Shown here piece after piece: positions 1 through 7,516 of a stretch of 21,316 bases of DNA; the first letter of the stretch is position 1, and the number at the start of each line of letters is the position of its first letter. The position numbers and the translations under genes were made by a program. The DNA comes from CAZART01 sp964487555 (GTDB lineage: Bacteria; Bacteroidota; Rhodothermia; Rhodothermales; VXPQ01). The DNA lies in contig CAZART010000092.1 of assembly GCA_964487555.1 (NCBI GenBank), positions 1-21,316 of the forward strand, in the 5' to 3' direction. The notes below the pieces were generated by a model. The model worked only from the letters and a program-made list of their open reading frames with translations. It had not been told where the DNA came from and made no database searches.

Positions 1-401
1 AGCAACAGAGAGGCGGTCGCGGAGGCCGTGCGGTTCGCAAGAAGAACGTCATCGTCGAGTCGAATGGTCAGGCGCACGTCAAGGCGACGTTCAATAACGT
101 CATCGTGACGCTTACCGATCAGTACGGCAATACGATCTCGTGGGCGAGTTCCGGCAAGATGGGCTTTAAAGGCAGCCGCAAGAATACACCGTATGCCGCC
201 CAGGTAGCGGCGACGGCTGCCGCACGCGAAGCCCACGATCTCGGTCTCCGCCGCGTCGACGTGTACGTGAAGGGTCCGGGTTCCGGCCGCGAGTCGGCGA
301 TCCGTGCACTCGCCGGTGCAGGTCTCGAAATCGCTACAATCCGCGACACGACTCCTATTCCCCACAACGGCTGCCGGCCTCCGAAGCGCCGCCGGGTGTG
401 A
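1..401 (+). CDS. rpsK: 30S ribosomal protein S11 (5' end outside the window)
   Basis: Small-subunit ribosomal protein S11, which binds 16S rRNA in the platform near the mRNA exit. The open frame runs from base 3 to the TGA at 399-401 and gives 132 residues. That is about the normal full length for the family, so only a few N-terminal residues are missing. Recognisable S11 segments are the AHVKATFNNVIVT block, GNTISWASSG, GFKGSRKNTPYAAQ, VDVYVKGPGSGRESAIRAL and the C-terminal TPIPHNGCRPPKRRRV. An internal GTG at 105 could be mistaken for the start, but the conserved N-terminal block lies upstream of it. The neighbours rpsD, rpoA and rplQ make this the usual alpha operon, in which rpsM is expected just upstream. 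Confidence 0.97.
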   Translation, partial: QQRGGRGGRAVRKKNVIVESNGQAHVKATFNNVIVTLTDQYGNTISWASSGKMGFKGSRKNTPYAAQVAATAAAREAHDLGLRRVDVYVKGPGSGRESAIRALAGAGLEIATIRDTTPIPHNGCRPPKRRRV

Positions 402-402
402 T

Positions 403-465
403 CCGTTCCTCGTTCTTGGTTCTGCGTTCGCAAGTACGAACGAAGAATGATGAACGACGAACGTC
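403..465. repeat. Period-7 inverted heptamer array (locus A, rpsK-rpsD spacer)
   Basis: GTTC occurs at 405, 412, 419 and 426, exactly 7 nt apart. GAAC or GAAT occurs at 438, 445, 452 and 459, again exactly 7 nt apart. The two arms are reverse complements, so the whole element can fold as one imperfect hairpin with pairing positions summing to 867. The inner stem is TTCTGCGTTCG (420-430) with CGAACGAAGAA (437-447), 10 of 11 paired, and a 6-nt loop. Outer GTTC/GAAC blocks pair at 405-408 with 459-462 and at 412-415 with 452-455. There is no T-tract, so it is not a standard intrinsic terminator. Confidence 0.75.
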
Positions 466-484
466 GCACTCACCGCGAGCTATT

Positions 485-524
485 CGGTCTAAGACCGGTT
501 ACAGGCCCCAAACGTAGGCCTGTA
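485..524 (+). promoter_or_regulatory. Candidate rpsD leader hairpins
   Basis: Two inverted repeats lie 42-80 nt before the rpsD start. CGGTCT/AGACCG (485-490, 492-497) is a near-perfect palindrome. TACAGGCC (500-507) pairs perfectly with GGCCTGTA (517-524) across a 9-nt loop and is followed by a T-rich stretch up to 534. The second could be a weak terminator/attenuator or part of a leader bound by S4. S4 is a known autoregulator of alpha-operon mRNA in other bacteria, but this exact structure is not one I recognise. Confidence 0.4.
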
Positions 525-565
525 CGTTTGTTTTATGATTCAACAAACGAGAGGACAGAACAACT

Positions 566-1168
566 ATGGCCCGATACAGAGGCCCCAAACAAAAGATAGC
601 GCGGCGCTTCAAGGAGCCGATATTCGGTCCCAGCAAGGCGCTTGAGCGAAAGCCGTTTCCGCCGGGTCAGCACGGCCGTGGCCGTCGCTCGAAAGAGAGC
701 GAATATTCCGTTCAGCTCAAGGAGAAGCAGAAAGCGAAGTACACGTACGGATTGTTAGAACGTCAATTCCGCAACCTCTTTGAAAAGGCTTCGCGCAAGA
801 AAGGCGTAACAGGTGAGAACCTTCTGCGATTTCTGGAGGCGCGCCTTGACAACACCGTCTACCGGCTCGGATTTGCCCGTACCCGGCGCCAGGCTCGTCA
901 GCTTGTGACGCACGGCCACATCATGGTAAATGATGCCGTCGTGGATATTCCATCGTACCAGCTTCGACCGGGGGAAACGATCGCGCTGCGTCCACGCAGC
1001 CGCAATCTCGATGTCGTTAATGATGCGGTGAAGCGTAATCGGCGAACGTTCGCATGGCTCGAAGTAGACCGCAGTGAGCTGCGTGGCAAGTTCCTCGACT
1101 ACCCGGCCCGAGAGGATATCCCCGAGAATATTCGCGAGCAGCTCATCGTAGAGCTGTATTCGAAGTAA
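566..1168 (+). CDS. rpsD: 30S ribosomal protein S4
   Basis: Primary 16S rRNA-binding protein that nucleates 30S body assembly. It is 200 residues, normal for S4. The N-terminal domain starts MARYRGPKQKIARRFKEPIF. The S4 RNA-binding domain follows at roughly residues 90-150, with RLDNTVYRLGFARTRRQARQLVTHGHIMVN. There is no cysteine anywhere, so this is the zinc-free form rather than the four-cysteine zinc-binding form. The ATG is preceded by a purine-rich GAGAGGA (549-555) about 10 nt upstream, which may serve as a ribosome binding site. It lies between rpsK and rpoA on the same strand; the unusually long 164-nt spacer before it carries the locus A array and two further inverted repeats. Confidence 0.98.
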   Translation: MARYRGPKQKIARRFKEPIFGPSKALERKPFPPGQHGRGRRSKESEYSVQLKEKQKAKYTYGLLERQFRNLFEKASRKKGVTGENLLRFLEARLDNTVYRLGFARTRRQARQLVTHGHIMVNDAVVDIPSYQLRPGETIALRPRSRNLDVVNDAVKRNRRTFAWLEVDRSELRGKFLDYPAREDIPENIREQLIVELYSK

Positions 1169-1264
1169 GTCCCCACGGCCGCTCCGGAAGTATTTGGGTG
1201 GCCATTCGGGCACCGCACCGGCGAGTCGCATTTACTGATACTGATTTTTGACATCCAGACGGAT

Positions 1265-2242
1265 ATGAGCAACCATGCAATTACAATGCCGGAAGGCATT
1301 CAGGTTGAGGACGCTTCAGAGTTTCATGGACGGTTCGTCGTTCAGCCTCTCGAGCGCGGATACGGAGTTACCATAGGAAACGCCTTGCGCCGCGTCCTCC
1401 TTTCCTCGTTGGAGGGCGTTGCCATTACGGCCCTCAAGATCGACGGCGTGCAACATGAGTTTTCAACGATACCTGGCATTTCCGAAGATGTAGCCGACAT
1501 CATTCTCAATCTTAAAGGCGTTCGCTTTCGTGCCAGCGAAGGTGCAGACGCCAACATTCATCTAACGATGAGGGGTCCGGGCGAGTGGACCGCGAAAGAC
1601 ATTGGTGAGGCGACAAACGATTACGAGATTCTTAATCCGGAGCACGTCATTGCGACCCTTTCGGATGAGGCAAATCTCAGCGTTGAACTGCGGGTCGAGT
1701 ATGGCCGCGGTTACGTTCCGGCCGACGAGAATAAAAAAGCGGACGACCCGATCGGGGTGATCGCCATCGACGCGATTTTTACGCCCATACAGAATGTCAA
1801 GTATTCCGTCAAGCCTACGCGCGTCGGTCAAAAGATCGACTACGAGAAGCTGATGATGGAGATCGACACGGACGGATCCGTTACGGCGGAGGACGCTCTC
1901 GCACAGGCGGCTGGCATTCTTCGCGACCACGTAAATCTGTTCATCTCCATGGAAGGCGAGCCTCAGCCGACCGAGGAGGAGAAGGAAGTCGATGCGGAAG
2001 TCCAGCGGATCCGCGAACTGCTTTCACAGCCAGTTGATGAGCTGGATCTTTCGGTGCGAGCTCACAATTGCCTGAAGGCCGCCAATATTAAGAATATCGG
2101 CGATCTGGTCCGGCGCGAAGAATCGGAGATGCTGAAGTTTCGCAACTTCGGGCGTAAGTCGCTCCAAGAGCTGATTCAGGTACTCGAGGAACGCGGCCTT
2201 CACTTCGGTATGGAAGTCGACAAGTATATGGAAGAAGCCTGA
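1265..2242 (+). CDS. rpoA: DNA-directed RNA polymerase subunit alpha
   Basis: RNA polymerase alpha subunit; it dimerises to seed assembly of the beta subunits, and its C-terminal domain contacts UP elements and activators. At 325 residues it is a typical length. The N-terminal domain (about 1-230) includes ERGYGVTIGNALRRVLLSSLEG, the dimerisation and beta-contact signature. An acidic linker near 238-248 (PTEEEKEVDAEV) leads to the C-terminal domain (about 255-320) with the helix-hairpin-helix stretch NIKNIGDLVRREESEMLKFR and GRKSLQEL. The ATG at 1265 is the only start that keeps the usual short N-terminus. It is the third gene of the alpha operon, 96 nt after rpsD; no convincing promoter was seen in that gap. 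Confidence 0.98.
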   Translation: MSNHAITMPEGIQVEDASEFHGRFVVQPLERGYGVTIGNALRRVLLSSLEGVAITALKIDGVQHEFSTIPGISEDVADIILNLKGVRFRASEGADANIHLTMRGPGEWTAKDIGEATNDYEILNPEHVIATLSDEANLSVELRVEYGRGYVPADENKKADDPIGVIAIDAIFTPIQNVKYSVKPTRVGQKIDYEKLMMEIDTDGSVTAEDALAQAAGILRDHVNLFISMEGEPQPTEEEKEVDAEVQRIRELLSQPVDELDLSVRAHNCLKAANIKNIGDLVRREESEMLKFRNFGRKSLQELIQVLEERGLHFGMEVDKYMEEA

Positions 2243-2254
2243 TCCGTCTTCCAC

Positions 2255-2310
2255 GTTCCGGGTTCCGGGTTCGTCGTCCGACCGCCCTTGAACCAGGAAC
2301 CATGAAAATT
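2255..2310. repeat. Period-7 inverted heptamer array (locus B, rpoA-rplQ spacer)
   Basis: GTTC or GTCC starts at 2255, 2262, 2269 and 2276. GAAC or GAAA starts at 2290, 2297 and 2304. All are in strict 7-nt steps, and the two arms are offset by a multiple of 7. GGTTCCGGGTTC (2261-2272) is complementary to GAACCAGGAACC (2290-2301) at 11 of 12 positions with a 17-nt loop. This uses the same GTTC/GAAC word as the array before rpsD but in a different intergenic gap of the same operon. It ends only 15 nt before the rplQ start codon. Confidence 0.7.
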
Positions 2311-2324
2311 TGAACCTTATAGAC

Positions 2325-3239
2325 ATGAGACATCAGAAGAAGCGACATAAGCTGGGCCGAACGGCAGCCCACCGCAAAGCGACCTTGGCGGCGCTCGGCA
2401 ACGCCCTCATCCAGCACAAGCGGATCACGACGACGGAGCCCAAGGCGAAAGCGCTGCGCGGATTTATAGAACCGCTGATCACCCGGGCAAAGGAAGACTC
2501 GTCGCACAACCGCCGTCAAGTTTTTCGGCGACTTCAGGATAACGACGCCGTCAGCGAACTCTTTACGGATGTCTCCGCTCAGGTCGGTGACCGTCCCGGT
2601 GGTTATACGCGCGTCGTCAAGCTGGGCCGTCGTGCCGGTGATGGTGCGCCGCTAGCCGTCATAGAGCTCGTCGATTACAACGACGTACAGCCGGGTGAGG
2701 GCGCAACCGGCCGCGGTCGTACACGACGTGGGGGAGGTAGAGGCCGCCGAAGTCGATCGAAAGGCACCGAGACACAGCAGCCGGCTGCGATTGATACATC
2801 CACAGAAACCGTCAAGCAGGTTGAGACGGCCTCCAAGGATGTTGAGGCGGACGTCGTCGACGTGCCGGTCGCCGAAGAGCAGACCCAGCCCGTTCAGGCC
2901 CGCACCGAGGAGGATGCGACAACGGAACAGGTCGATGCGGCGCAGGAAGCCATTGAAGAGCAGAAGGCCGAGGCGAATAGGACAGGCAAGGCCGCCGAAG
3001 AGGACGAGATGCCGCCGTCCGAAGGACGACCGGAAGCCGAAGGAGACTCCGCCGTTGAAGCACCTTCGAAGGCTGAACGCAAGTCGGAGCCTGAAGGCGA
3101 ACCTAAGGCGGAGGGTGAATCGGAGCCTCCTGGAGAACTTAAGGAGGAAGGTGAGTCGGAGCCCGGAGAAGAACCTGAGGCTGAAGGAAGGTCGGCGGAG
3201 CAAAGGGAAGAGAAAGGCGACGCGGAAAAGGGGAAGTAG
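2325..3239 (+). CDS. rplQ: 50S ribosomal protein L17 with long charged C-terminal tail
   Basis: Large-subunit protein L17, located near the peptide exit tunnel. The ATG at 2325 gives the canonical start MRHQKKRHKLGRTAAHRKA; a TTG at 2310 is in frame but would add five non-conserved residues. The L17 core spans about residues 1-118, ending at LAVIELVDYN, and contains TTTEPKAKALRGFIEPLIT and GDRPGGYTRVVKLGRR. The protein is 304 residues, far longer than the 115-130 usual for bare L17. The extra part starts with an Arg/Gly-rich basic segment (about 125-143) and continues with about 160 Glu/Pro/Ala/Lys-rich residues, presumably disordered. The tail includes three 12-residue repeats encoded at 3084-3191. 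It closes the alpha operon and is followed by an intrinsic terminator. Tails on L17 are known in Bacteroidota relatives; the function here is unknown. Confidence 0.95.
   Translation: MRHQKKRHKLGRTAAHRKATLAALGNALIQHKRITTTEPKAKALRGFIEPLITRAKEDSSHNRRQVFRRLQDNDAVSELFTDVSAQVGDRPGGYTRVVKLGRRAGDGAPLAVIELVDYNDVQPGEGATGRGRTRRGGGRGRRSRSKGTETQQPAAIDTSTETVKQVETASKDVEADVVDVPVAEEQTQPVQARTEEDATTEQVDAAQEAIEEQKAEANRTGKAAEEDEMPPSEGRPEAEGDSAVEAPSKAERKSEPEGEPKAEGESEPPGELKEEGESEPGEEPEAEGRSAEQREEKGDAEKGK
3084..3191 (+). repeat. Three tandem 36-bp repeats inside the rplQ tail
   Basis: Units at 3084-3119, 3120-3155 and 3156-3191 each begin TCGGAGCC and encode SEPEGEPKAEGE, SEPPGELKEEGE and SEPGEEPEAEGR. They are in frame, diverged at the DNA level (many third-position and some replacement changes) but conserved in charge and proline pattern. 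A fourth TCGG start at 3192 does not continue the unit. Confidence 0.85.
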
Positions 3240-3272
3240 CACTTCCCTCCAAGCGTACTTATAATTGCATAG

Positions 3273-3303
3273 ACGCCGGCACGGTATTCGTGGCGGCGTT
3301 TTT
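3273..3303 (+). terminator. Intrinsic terminator of the alpha operon
   Basis: ACGCCGGCACG (3273-3283) pairs with CGTGGCGGCGT (3289-3299) with one G-G mismatch across the 5-nt loop GTATT, followed directly by TTTT (3300-3303). It lies 33 nt after the rplQ stop, the expected place. Confidence 0.85.
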
Positions 3304-3452
3304 GCATCAGGCAGGCGGGTCGCAGGAATCGCCCGATCACCTTTACGTTACATTATTGATATAGCTTCAACGCCATGTGCTCCGACTCCTCATTTCCGTA
3401 GTTTTAATGCGCCTCGTGTTTACTATTCGAGCCAGAGTGTGCCCGGGCCACT

Positions 3453-5117
3453 ATGACCCTCGCCGACCATACCGAATTCCTCGAAAGTCTGGGCGCTGTT
3501 TCCATTGAGGCCGAAATCGAGAGCTTCCGTATCATCCGGATCAGCTCGAACGTCGAGGAGGTTCTTGGGTATCCTATCGAACGGTGTAAAGAGCTCGGAT
3601 TCTTTCTCGAAGAGCTCATTCATCCCGACGACGTAGAGCGCGTCCTTTCATCCATCACCCAGGCTTTCGAAAACGGACGCTCCGAAACCGACTTCAGGGC
3701 CGTTCACCGGAACGGCTCGCATGTGGTGTTCTACGCCATATTTGGATCCGATACCGACCCTGCGGAAACGCGCTTCGGTGGGCTTTTTCTGCGAAGCGAC
3801 CGAAGTGCGCGGTCAACAAGGATAAGCGAGGATCGTCTGCAGCTGGCCCTTGAATCGGCTGAAATGGGCGTCTGGGAGTGGAGCGTGACGGAGGCAAACA
3901 TCTACTGGTCGGAAGAGCTCTATCGCCTGCACGGGTGCACGCCGGATGAAGTGGGAGATCTTCTTGAGAACTATACGATGCTCGTAGAGCGCATCCATCC
4001 GGACGACTTCAATACCGTTCAGGCCATCGTCATCAACTCACTCAAAACTGGTGATGATTACGATGTTGAGTACCGGTTCCGCATGCCGGACGGTTCATAT
4101 CGATGGCTCTATATCAAAGGTCGAATGTATGTCGACGACGATCAAAATCCGGTCAGGATCGCCGGAACGGCTCAGGATGTCACGGCCCGGAAACTGGCCG
4201 AGATTGCGGCGGCGCGCGAGCTTGAAGATCGAAAACGTGCAGAGGCGGAGCTGAAGAAATTGACCGAGACCCTCGAGCAGCGTGTGCGCGCGCGAACGGA
4301 CGAGCTCGAAGTAGCGAATGCGAAGCTGCAGGCAGAGGTAACTGAACGTACGCGTGCCGAGCGCGAATTGGCCCGGGCAAATCGGCGGCTGACGCAAAGT
4401 AATCGGGAGCTTCAGGATTTCGCCTACGTAGCCTCGCACGATTTGAAAGAGCCGCTCCGCAAAATTGCCACTTTCGCCGATCTCATGCGGGTCGACTGCG
4501 ACGCTGAGCTAGGCGAAGAAGGTCTTTTCTACATCGAGCGCATGCAGGAATCGGCGGGACGGATGACGAGCCTCATCAACGATCTACTCGACTTCTCCCG
4601 CGTCAAGACTAGTGGAGATCCGTTTTCCACCATAGAGCTGAACGACGTCGTAGATCAGGTCTTATCAGATCTCGACGTCAGGATTCGTGAGTCTGCAGCA
4701 TCGATTCACGTGGACGATCTTCCTTCTATCGATGCCGACCCGACGCAGATGAGACAGCTCTTCCAGAATCTCATCAGCAATGCGCTTAAGTTTCGACGAG
4801 ACGACACGCCGCCGGTCATCTCGGTTCGCTCCTTAACGACCCGCACGACAGGTCTCGACGAAGAGAAGACGTGCCGCCTGCTTGTGGAAGACAACGGGAT
4901 AGGTTTCGAAGAACAGTACGCCGACCGCGTTTTCTCGCCTTTTCAGCGATTGCACAAGTCGTATGAAGGTACCGGTATGGGCCTGGCCATTTGCCGACGT
5001 ATTGTGGAGCGCCACCACGGCATGATTTCGGTAAAGAGCAGAACGGGCCATGGAACGACGTTCACCATTGACCTTCCATTTTACCAGCCCAAGACGGACG
5101 AGGATGAAACAGAATAG
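3453..5117 (+). CDS. Cytosolic PAS-PAS sensor histidine kinase
   Basis: Two-component sensor kinase that autophosphorylates on a histidine in response to a PAS-sensed signal. In order: a divergent PAS domain (about 10-115, with HPDDVERV); a PAS_3-type domain plus PAC (about 127-245, with GVWEWSVTEANIYWSEE, HPDDFNTV and YRWLYIKGR); a coiled coil (about 245-320); and a HisKA domain with FAYVASHDLKEPLRKI, phosphoacceptor His329. The HATPase domain follows, with N box NLISNALKF (Asn443), G1 box DNGIGF (Asp480) and GTGMGLAICRRIV (from Gly506). No membrane segment or signal peptide is visible, so it should be soluble. The SHDLKEPL form is typical of phytochrome-like and multi-PAS kinases. No response regulator lies next to it, so the partner is elsewhere. 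It is followed by rel 146 nt downstream, probably a separate unit. The ligand is unknown. Confidence 0.93.
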   Translation: MTLADHTEFLESLGAVSIEAEIESFRIIRISSNVEEVLGYPIERCKELGFFLEELIHPDDVERVLSSITQAFENGRSETDFRAVHRNGSHVVFYAIFGSDTDPAETRFGGLFLRSDRSARSTRISEDRLQLALESAEMGVWEWSVTEANIYWSEELYRLHGCTPDEVGDLLENYTMLVERIHPDDFNTVQAIVINSLKTGDDYDVEYRFRMPDGSYRWLYIKGRMYVDDDQNPVRIAGTAQDVTARKLAEIAAARELEDRKRAEAELKKLTETLEQRVRARTDELEVANAKLQAEVTERTRAERELARANRRLTQSNRELQDFAYVASHDLKEPLRKIATFADLMRVDCDAELGEEGLFYIERMQESAGRMTSLINDLLDFSRVKTSGDPFSTIELNDVVDQVLSDLDVRIRESAASIHVDDLPSIDADPTQMRQLFQNLISNALKFRRDDTPPVISVRSLTTRTTGLDEEKTCRLLVEDNGIGFEEQYADRVFSPFQRLHKSYEGTGMGLAICRRIVERHHGMISVKSRTGHGTTFTIDLPFYQPKTDEDETE

Positions 5118-5180
5118 GTCTCCTCGCCTCGAACCGGTCGACCGTGACAACGTTATGAAACTGTAACGCGCTGACGCATG

Positions 5181-5245
5181 TTTACGTAAAGCGTCTGTGC
5201 GTAACTATCTGTAAATGCAGTACGTACGGCTACTATATAGACCTT
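5181..5245 (+). promoter_or_regulatory. Possible rel promoter region with palindromes
   Basis: The AT-rich spacer before rel contains the perfect palindrome TTTACGTAAA (5181-5190), a second one, GTACGTAC (5220-5227), and a -10-like TACTATATAG (5231-5240). The matching -35 position (TCTGTA, 5208-5213) is weak. If the -10 is real, transcription would begin near 5243, which would favour the ATG at 5264 over the GTG at 5246 as the rel start. Confidence 0.25.
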
Positions 5246-5263
5246 GTGAGATCGACATCGGGC

Positions 5264-7516
5264 ATGCTCCACGCGTCCTCCATACTAAAGAATACCGATC
5301 TCAAGATAGAGCCTGAGTTCGAGAATCGTCTGGGCGACCTGCTCGAGCTGTGCCGAAAAACGCTGCCTTCCGTCGATGAAGACCTCATCCGGCGGGCGTT
5401 CAAGCTGGGATACTGGGCCCACCGAAATGACCGCCGCGTCTCCGGCGAGTGGTACATCACGCATCCGATAGAGGTCGCCACCATTGTAGCGGGCGACATC
5501 GGCTTTGACGACATCAGCGTAGCGGCCGCGCTGCTCCATGACACGGTCGAGGACACGGAATTCTCACTCGACTTCATCCGGGAGGAGTTCGGTGGGGCCA
5601 TGGCCAACATCATCGATGGGCTCACGAAGATCAGTGACGTCTTTCAGAGCCGCGAGCTCGGGCAAGCGGAGAATGTCAGGAAGCTGATGCTCTCGATGGC
5701 AACGGACGTTCGTGTCATCCTCGTGAAGTTTGCCGATCGCCTGCACAACATGCGCACGATCGATTCGCTGCCGAAGCAAAAGCAACTAAAGATCGCCTCA
5801 GAGACCCTCGAACTCTTCGCTCCGCTAGCGCACCGTTTCGGGCTTCATGCCGTAAAGAGTGAGCTGGAGGATCTAACCCTTAAAGTGCTCAATCCGGACG
5901 ACTATTATGGCATCGTGCGGGGACTGCGCGCCTCGAAGCAGGAGCGCGAATCGTATATCAAACGTTTCGTCGAGCCGGTGAGCGAGCGGCTGAAGAGCGA
6001 CGAATTCGACTTCGACATCTACGGCCGGTCGAAGAATATCTATTCGGTTTTCCGAAAGATGAAGCGGCAGAACAAGCCGATCGACGAGATCTACGACCTT
6101 TTCGCGATTCGCATTGTTTTGAAAAGCAAGGGTAAGAAGGGCAAGGAGGACTGCTGGCGGGTCTACTCCATCATCACGGACCTCTACAAGCCGCTCCCTG
6201 AGCGATTCCGCGACTTCATATCGGTGCCCAAGTCCAACGGGTATCAGAGCCTTCATACAACGGTACTGGGGCCGGAAGGCCGCCGCGTCGAGGTGCAGAT
6301 ACGCACGCAGGAAATGCATGAAATCGCTGAACGAGGATTTGCCGCTCATTGGAAGTATAAGGAAGGCGTCAGCGAGCAAGATAAAGAGCTCGAGCAGTTT
6401 CTCTCCTGGGTCCGCGATCTCCTCGAAAACCCGAAACCCGAGCACGCCACCGAATTTGTCAAGGAATTTCAGCTGAACCTCTACGACGAGGAGATTTACG
6501 TCTTCACACCCAAAGGCGAACTCATGACGCTACCGTCAAACGCGACGCCGGTAGATTTCGCCTTTCAGGTCCATACGGAGATCGGTCTGCACTGCATCGG
6601 CGCCAAAGTGAACGGGAAAATGGTGCCGCTGTCATACAAGTTGAAGAGCGGCGACCAGGTCGAAGTAATCACGTCGAAAAAGCAGACGCCGAATCCGGAC
6701 TGGATGAAGTTCGTCGTCACGCACAAGGCGAGGAGCCGGATACGCCACTGGATCAATGAAAAGCGGCGAAGAGCCGTTGATCTCGGCAGGGAGGTTTTTG
6801 AGAAGAAAACGGCGAAGGCAGGGATCGAGCTCGACGAGCAGGATCTGAACAAGCATGCCTCGAAGCTGAAATTTCCAAACCCGCAGCAGATGTTCTACGA
6901 GATCGGCGTCGGCCTGTACGACGCCCAGGACTTCGTGAACTACGTAAAGAACGGAGCGGGTGAGCGACGGAGCGACGGTCGTCCCGAGACAGCCGAAGAA
7001 GAAGAGGAAGCGCTTCGACTCGAGTACGAGAATTTCCTCGATACCGCCCAGTCATCGGCGCAGCCGGCCCTCAAGATCGACGGCGAACTGCACACCGATA
7101 TCGTGACAAAGTATGCTTCGTGCTGCAACCCGATTCCGGGCGACGAAGTGTTCGGTTATGTGAGTCGCAGCGGCGGCATCAAAATCCACCGTGCCAACTG
7201 CAAAAATGCGCCCCACCTGCTCATCAATCATCCCGATCGCATCGTGCCGGTTGAGTGGAGCCGCCAGAAGGACGTTCAGTTCATCTCGGCCCTGCGCGTG
7301 ATGGGTGAAGACCGCGTCGGCATCGTTAGCGACATCACGACCGTCATCTCGAAGAACCTGAAAACAAACATCCGGTCAATCACCGTGGATTCGGACGACG
7401 GCGTCTTTGAAGGCACCATTGTCTGCTACGTCACCGACCTCGAGCATCTTCGCCGCGTCATCGAGCGGATTAAGCGAATTGATGGGATACATGGCGTTTA
7501 TAGATTTGAGGAGTAG
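5264..7516 (+). CDS. rel: Bifunctional (p)ppGpp synthetase/hydrolase (Rel/SpoT family)
   Basis: Long-type RSH enzyme that makes (p)ppGpp from ATP and GTP/GDP and hydrolyses it, controlling the stringent response. Numbered from the ATG at 5264, it has 750 residues. The HD hydrolase domain has all key residues (His67 in THPIEVA, His92-Asp93 in LLHDTVEDT), so hydrolysis should be active. The synthetase domain has GRSKNIYSVFRKM, IYDLFAIRIVL and VPKSNGYQSLHTTV. A TGS domain (EEIYVFTPKGELMTLPSNAT, about 407-470) follows, then the helical and Cys-containing region (YASCCNPIPGDEVFGY) and a C-terminal ACT domain (about 672-750) with GEDRVGIVSDITTVIS. A GTG at 5246 would add six residues; no Shine-Dalgarno decides between them. 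It appears to be the only RSH in the window and looks intact. Confidence 0.97.
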   Translation: MLHASSILKNTDLKIEPEFENRLGDLLELCRKTLPSVDEDLIRRAFKLGYWAHRNDRRVSGEWYITHPIEVATIVAGDIGFDDISVAAALLHDTVEDTEFSLDFIREEFGGAMANIIDGLTKISDVFQSRELGQAENVRKLMLSMATDVRVILVKFADRLHNMRTIDSLPKQKQLKIASETLELFAPLAHRFGLHAVKSELEDLTLKVLNPDDYYGIVRGLRASKQERESYIKRFVEPVSERLKSDEFDFDIYGRSKNIYSVFRKMKRQNKPIDEIYDLFAIRIVLKSKGKKGKEDCWRVYSIITDLYKPLPERFRDFISVPKSNGYQSLHTTVLGPEGRRVEVQIRTQEMHEIAERGFAAHWKYKEGVSEQDKELEQFLSWVRDLLENPKPEHATEFVKEFQLNLYDEEIYVFTPKGELMTLPSNATPVDFAFQVHTEIGLHCIGAKVNGKMVPLSYKLKSGDQVEVITSKKQTPNPDWMKFVVTHKARSRIRHWINEKRRRAVDLGREVFEKKTAKAGIELDEQDLNKHASKLKFPNPQQMFYEIGVGLYDAQDFVNYVKNGAGERRSDGRPETAEEEEEALRLEYENFLDTAQSSAQPALKIDGELHTDIVTKYASCCNPIPGDEVFGYVSRSGGIKIHRANCKNAPHLLINHPDRIVPVEWSRQKDVQFISALRVMGEDRVGIVSDITTVISKNLKTNIRSITVDSDDGVFEGTIVCYVTDLEHLRRVIERIKRIDGIHGVYRFEE

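Noticed and set aside
1247..1252. TTGACA just upstream of rpoA as a -35 box
   Set aside because: It lies only 18 nt from the rpoA start codon with no room for a -10 and a transcription start.
2652..3264. Long open frames on both strands over the rplQ tail
   Set aside because: They are products of the G/A-rich low-complexity tail sequence; the translations are Arg- or Leu-rich with no family features, while frame and repeats fit L17.
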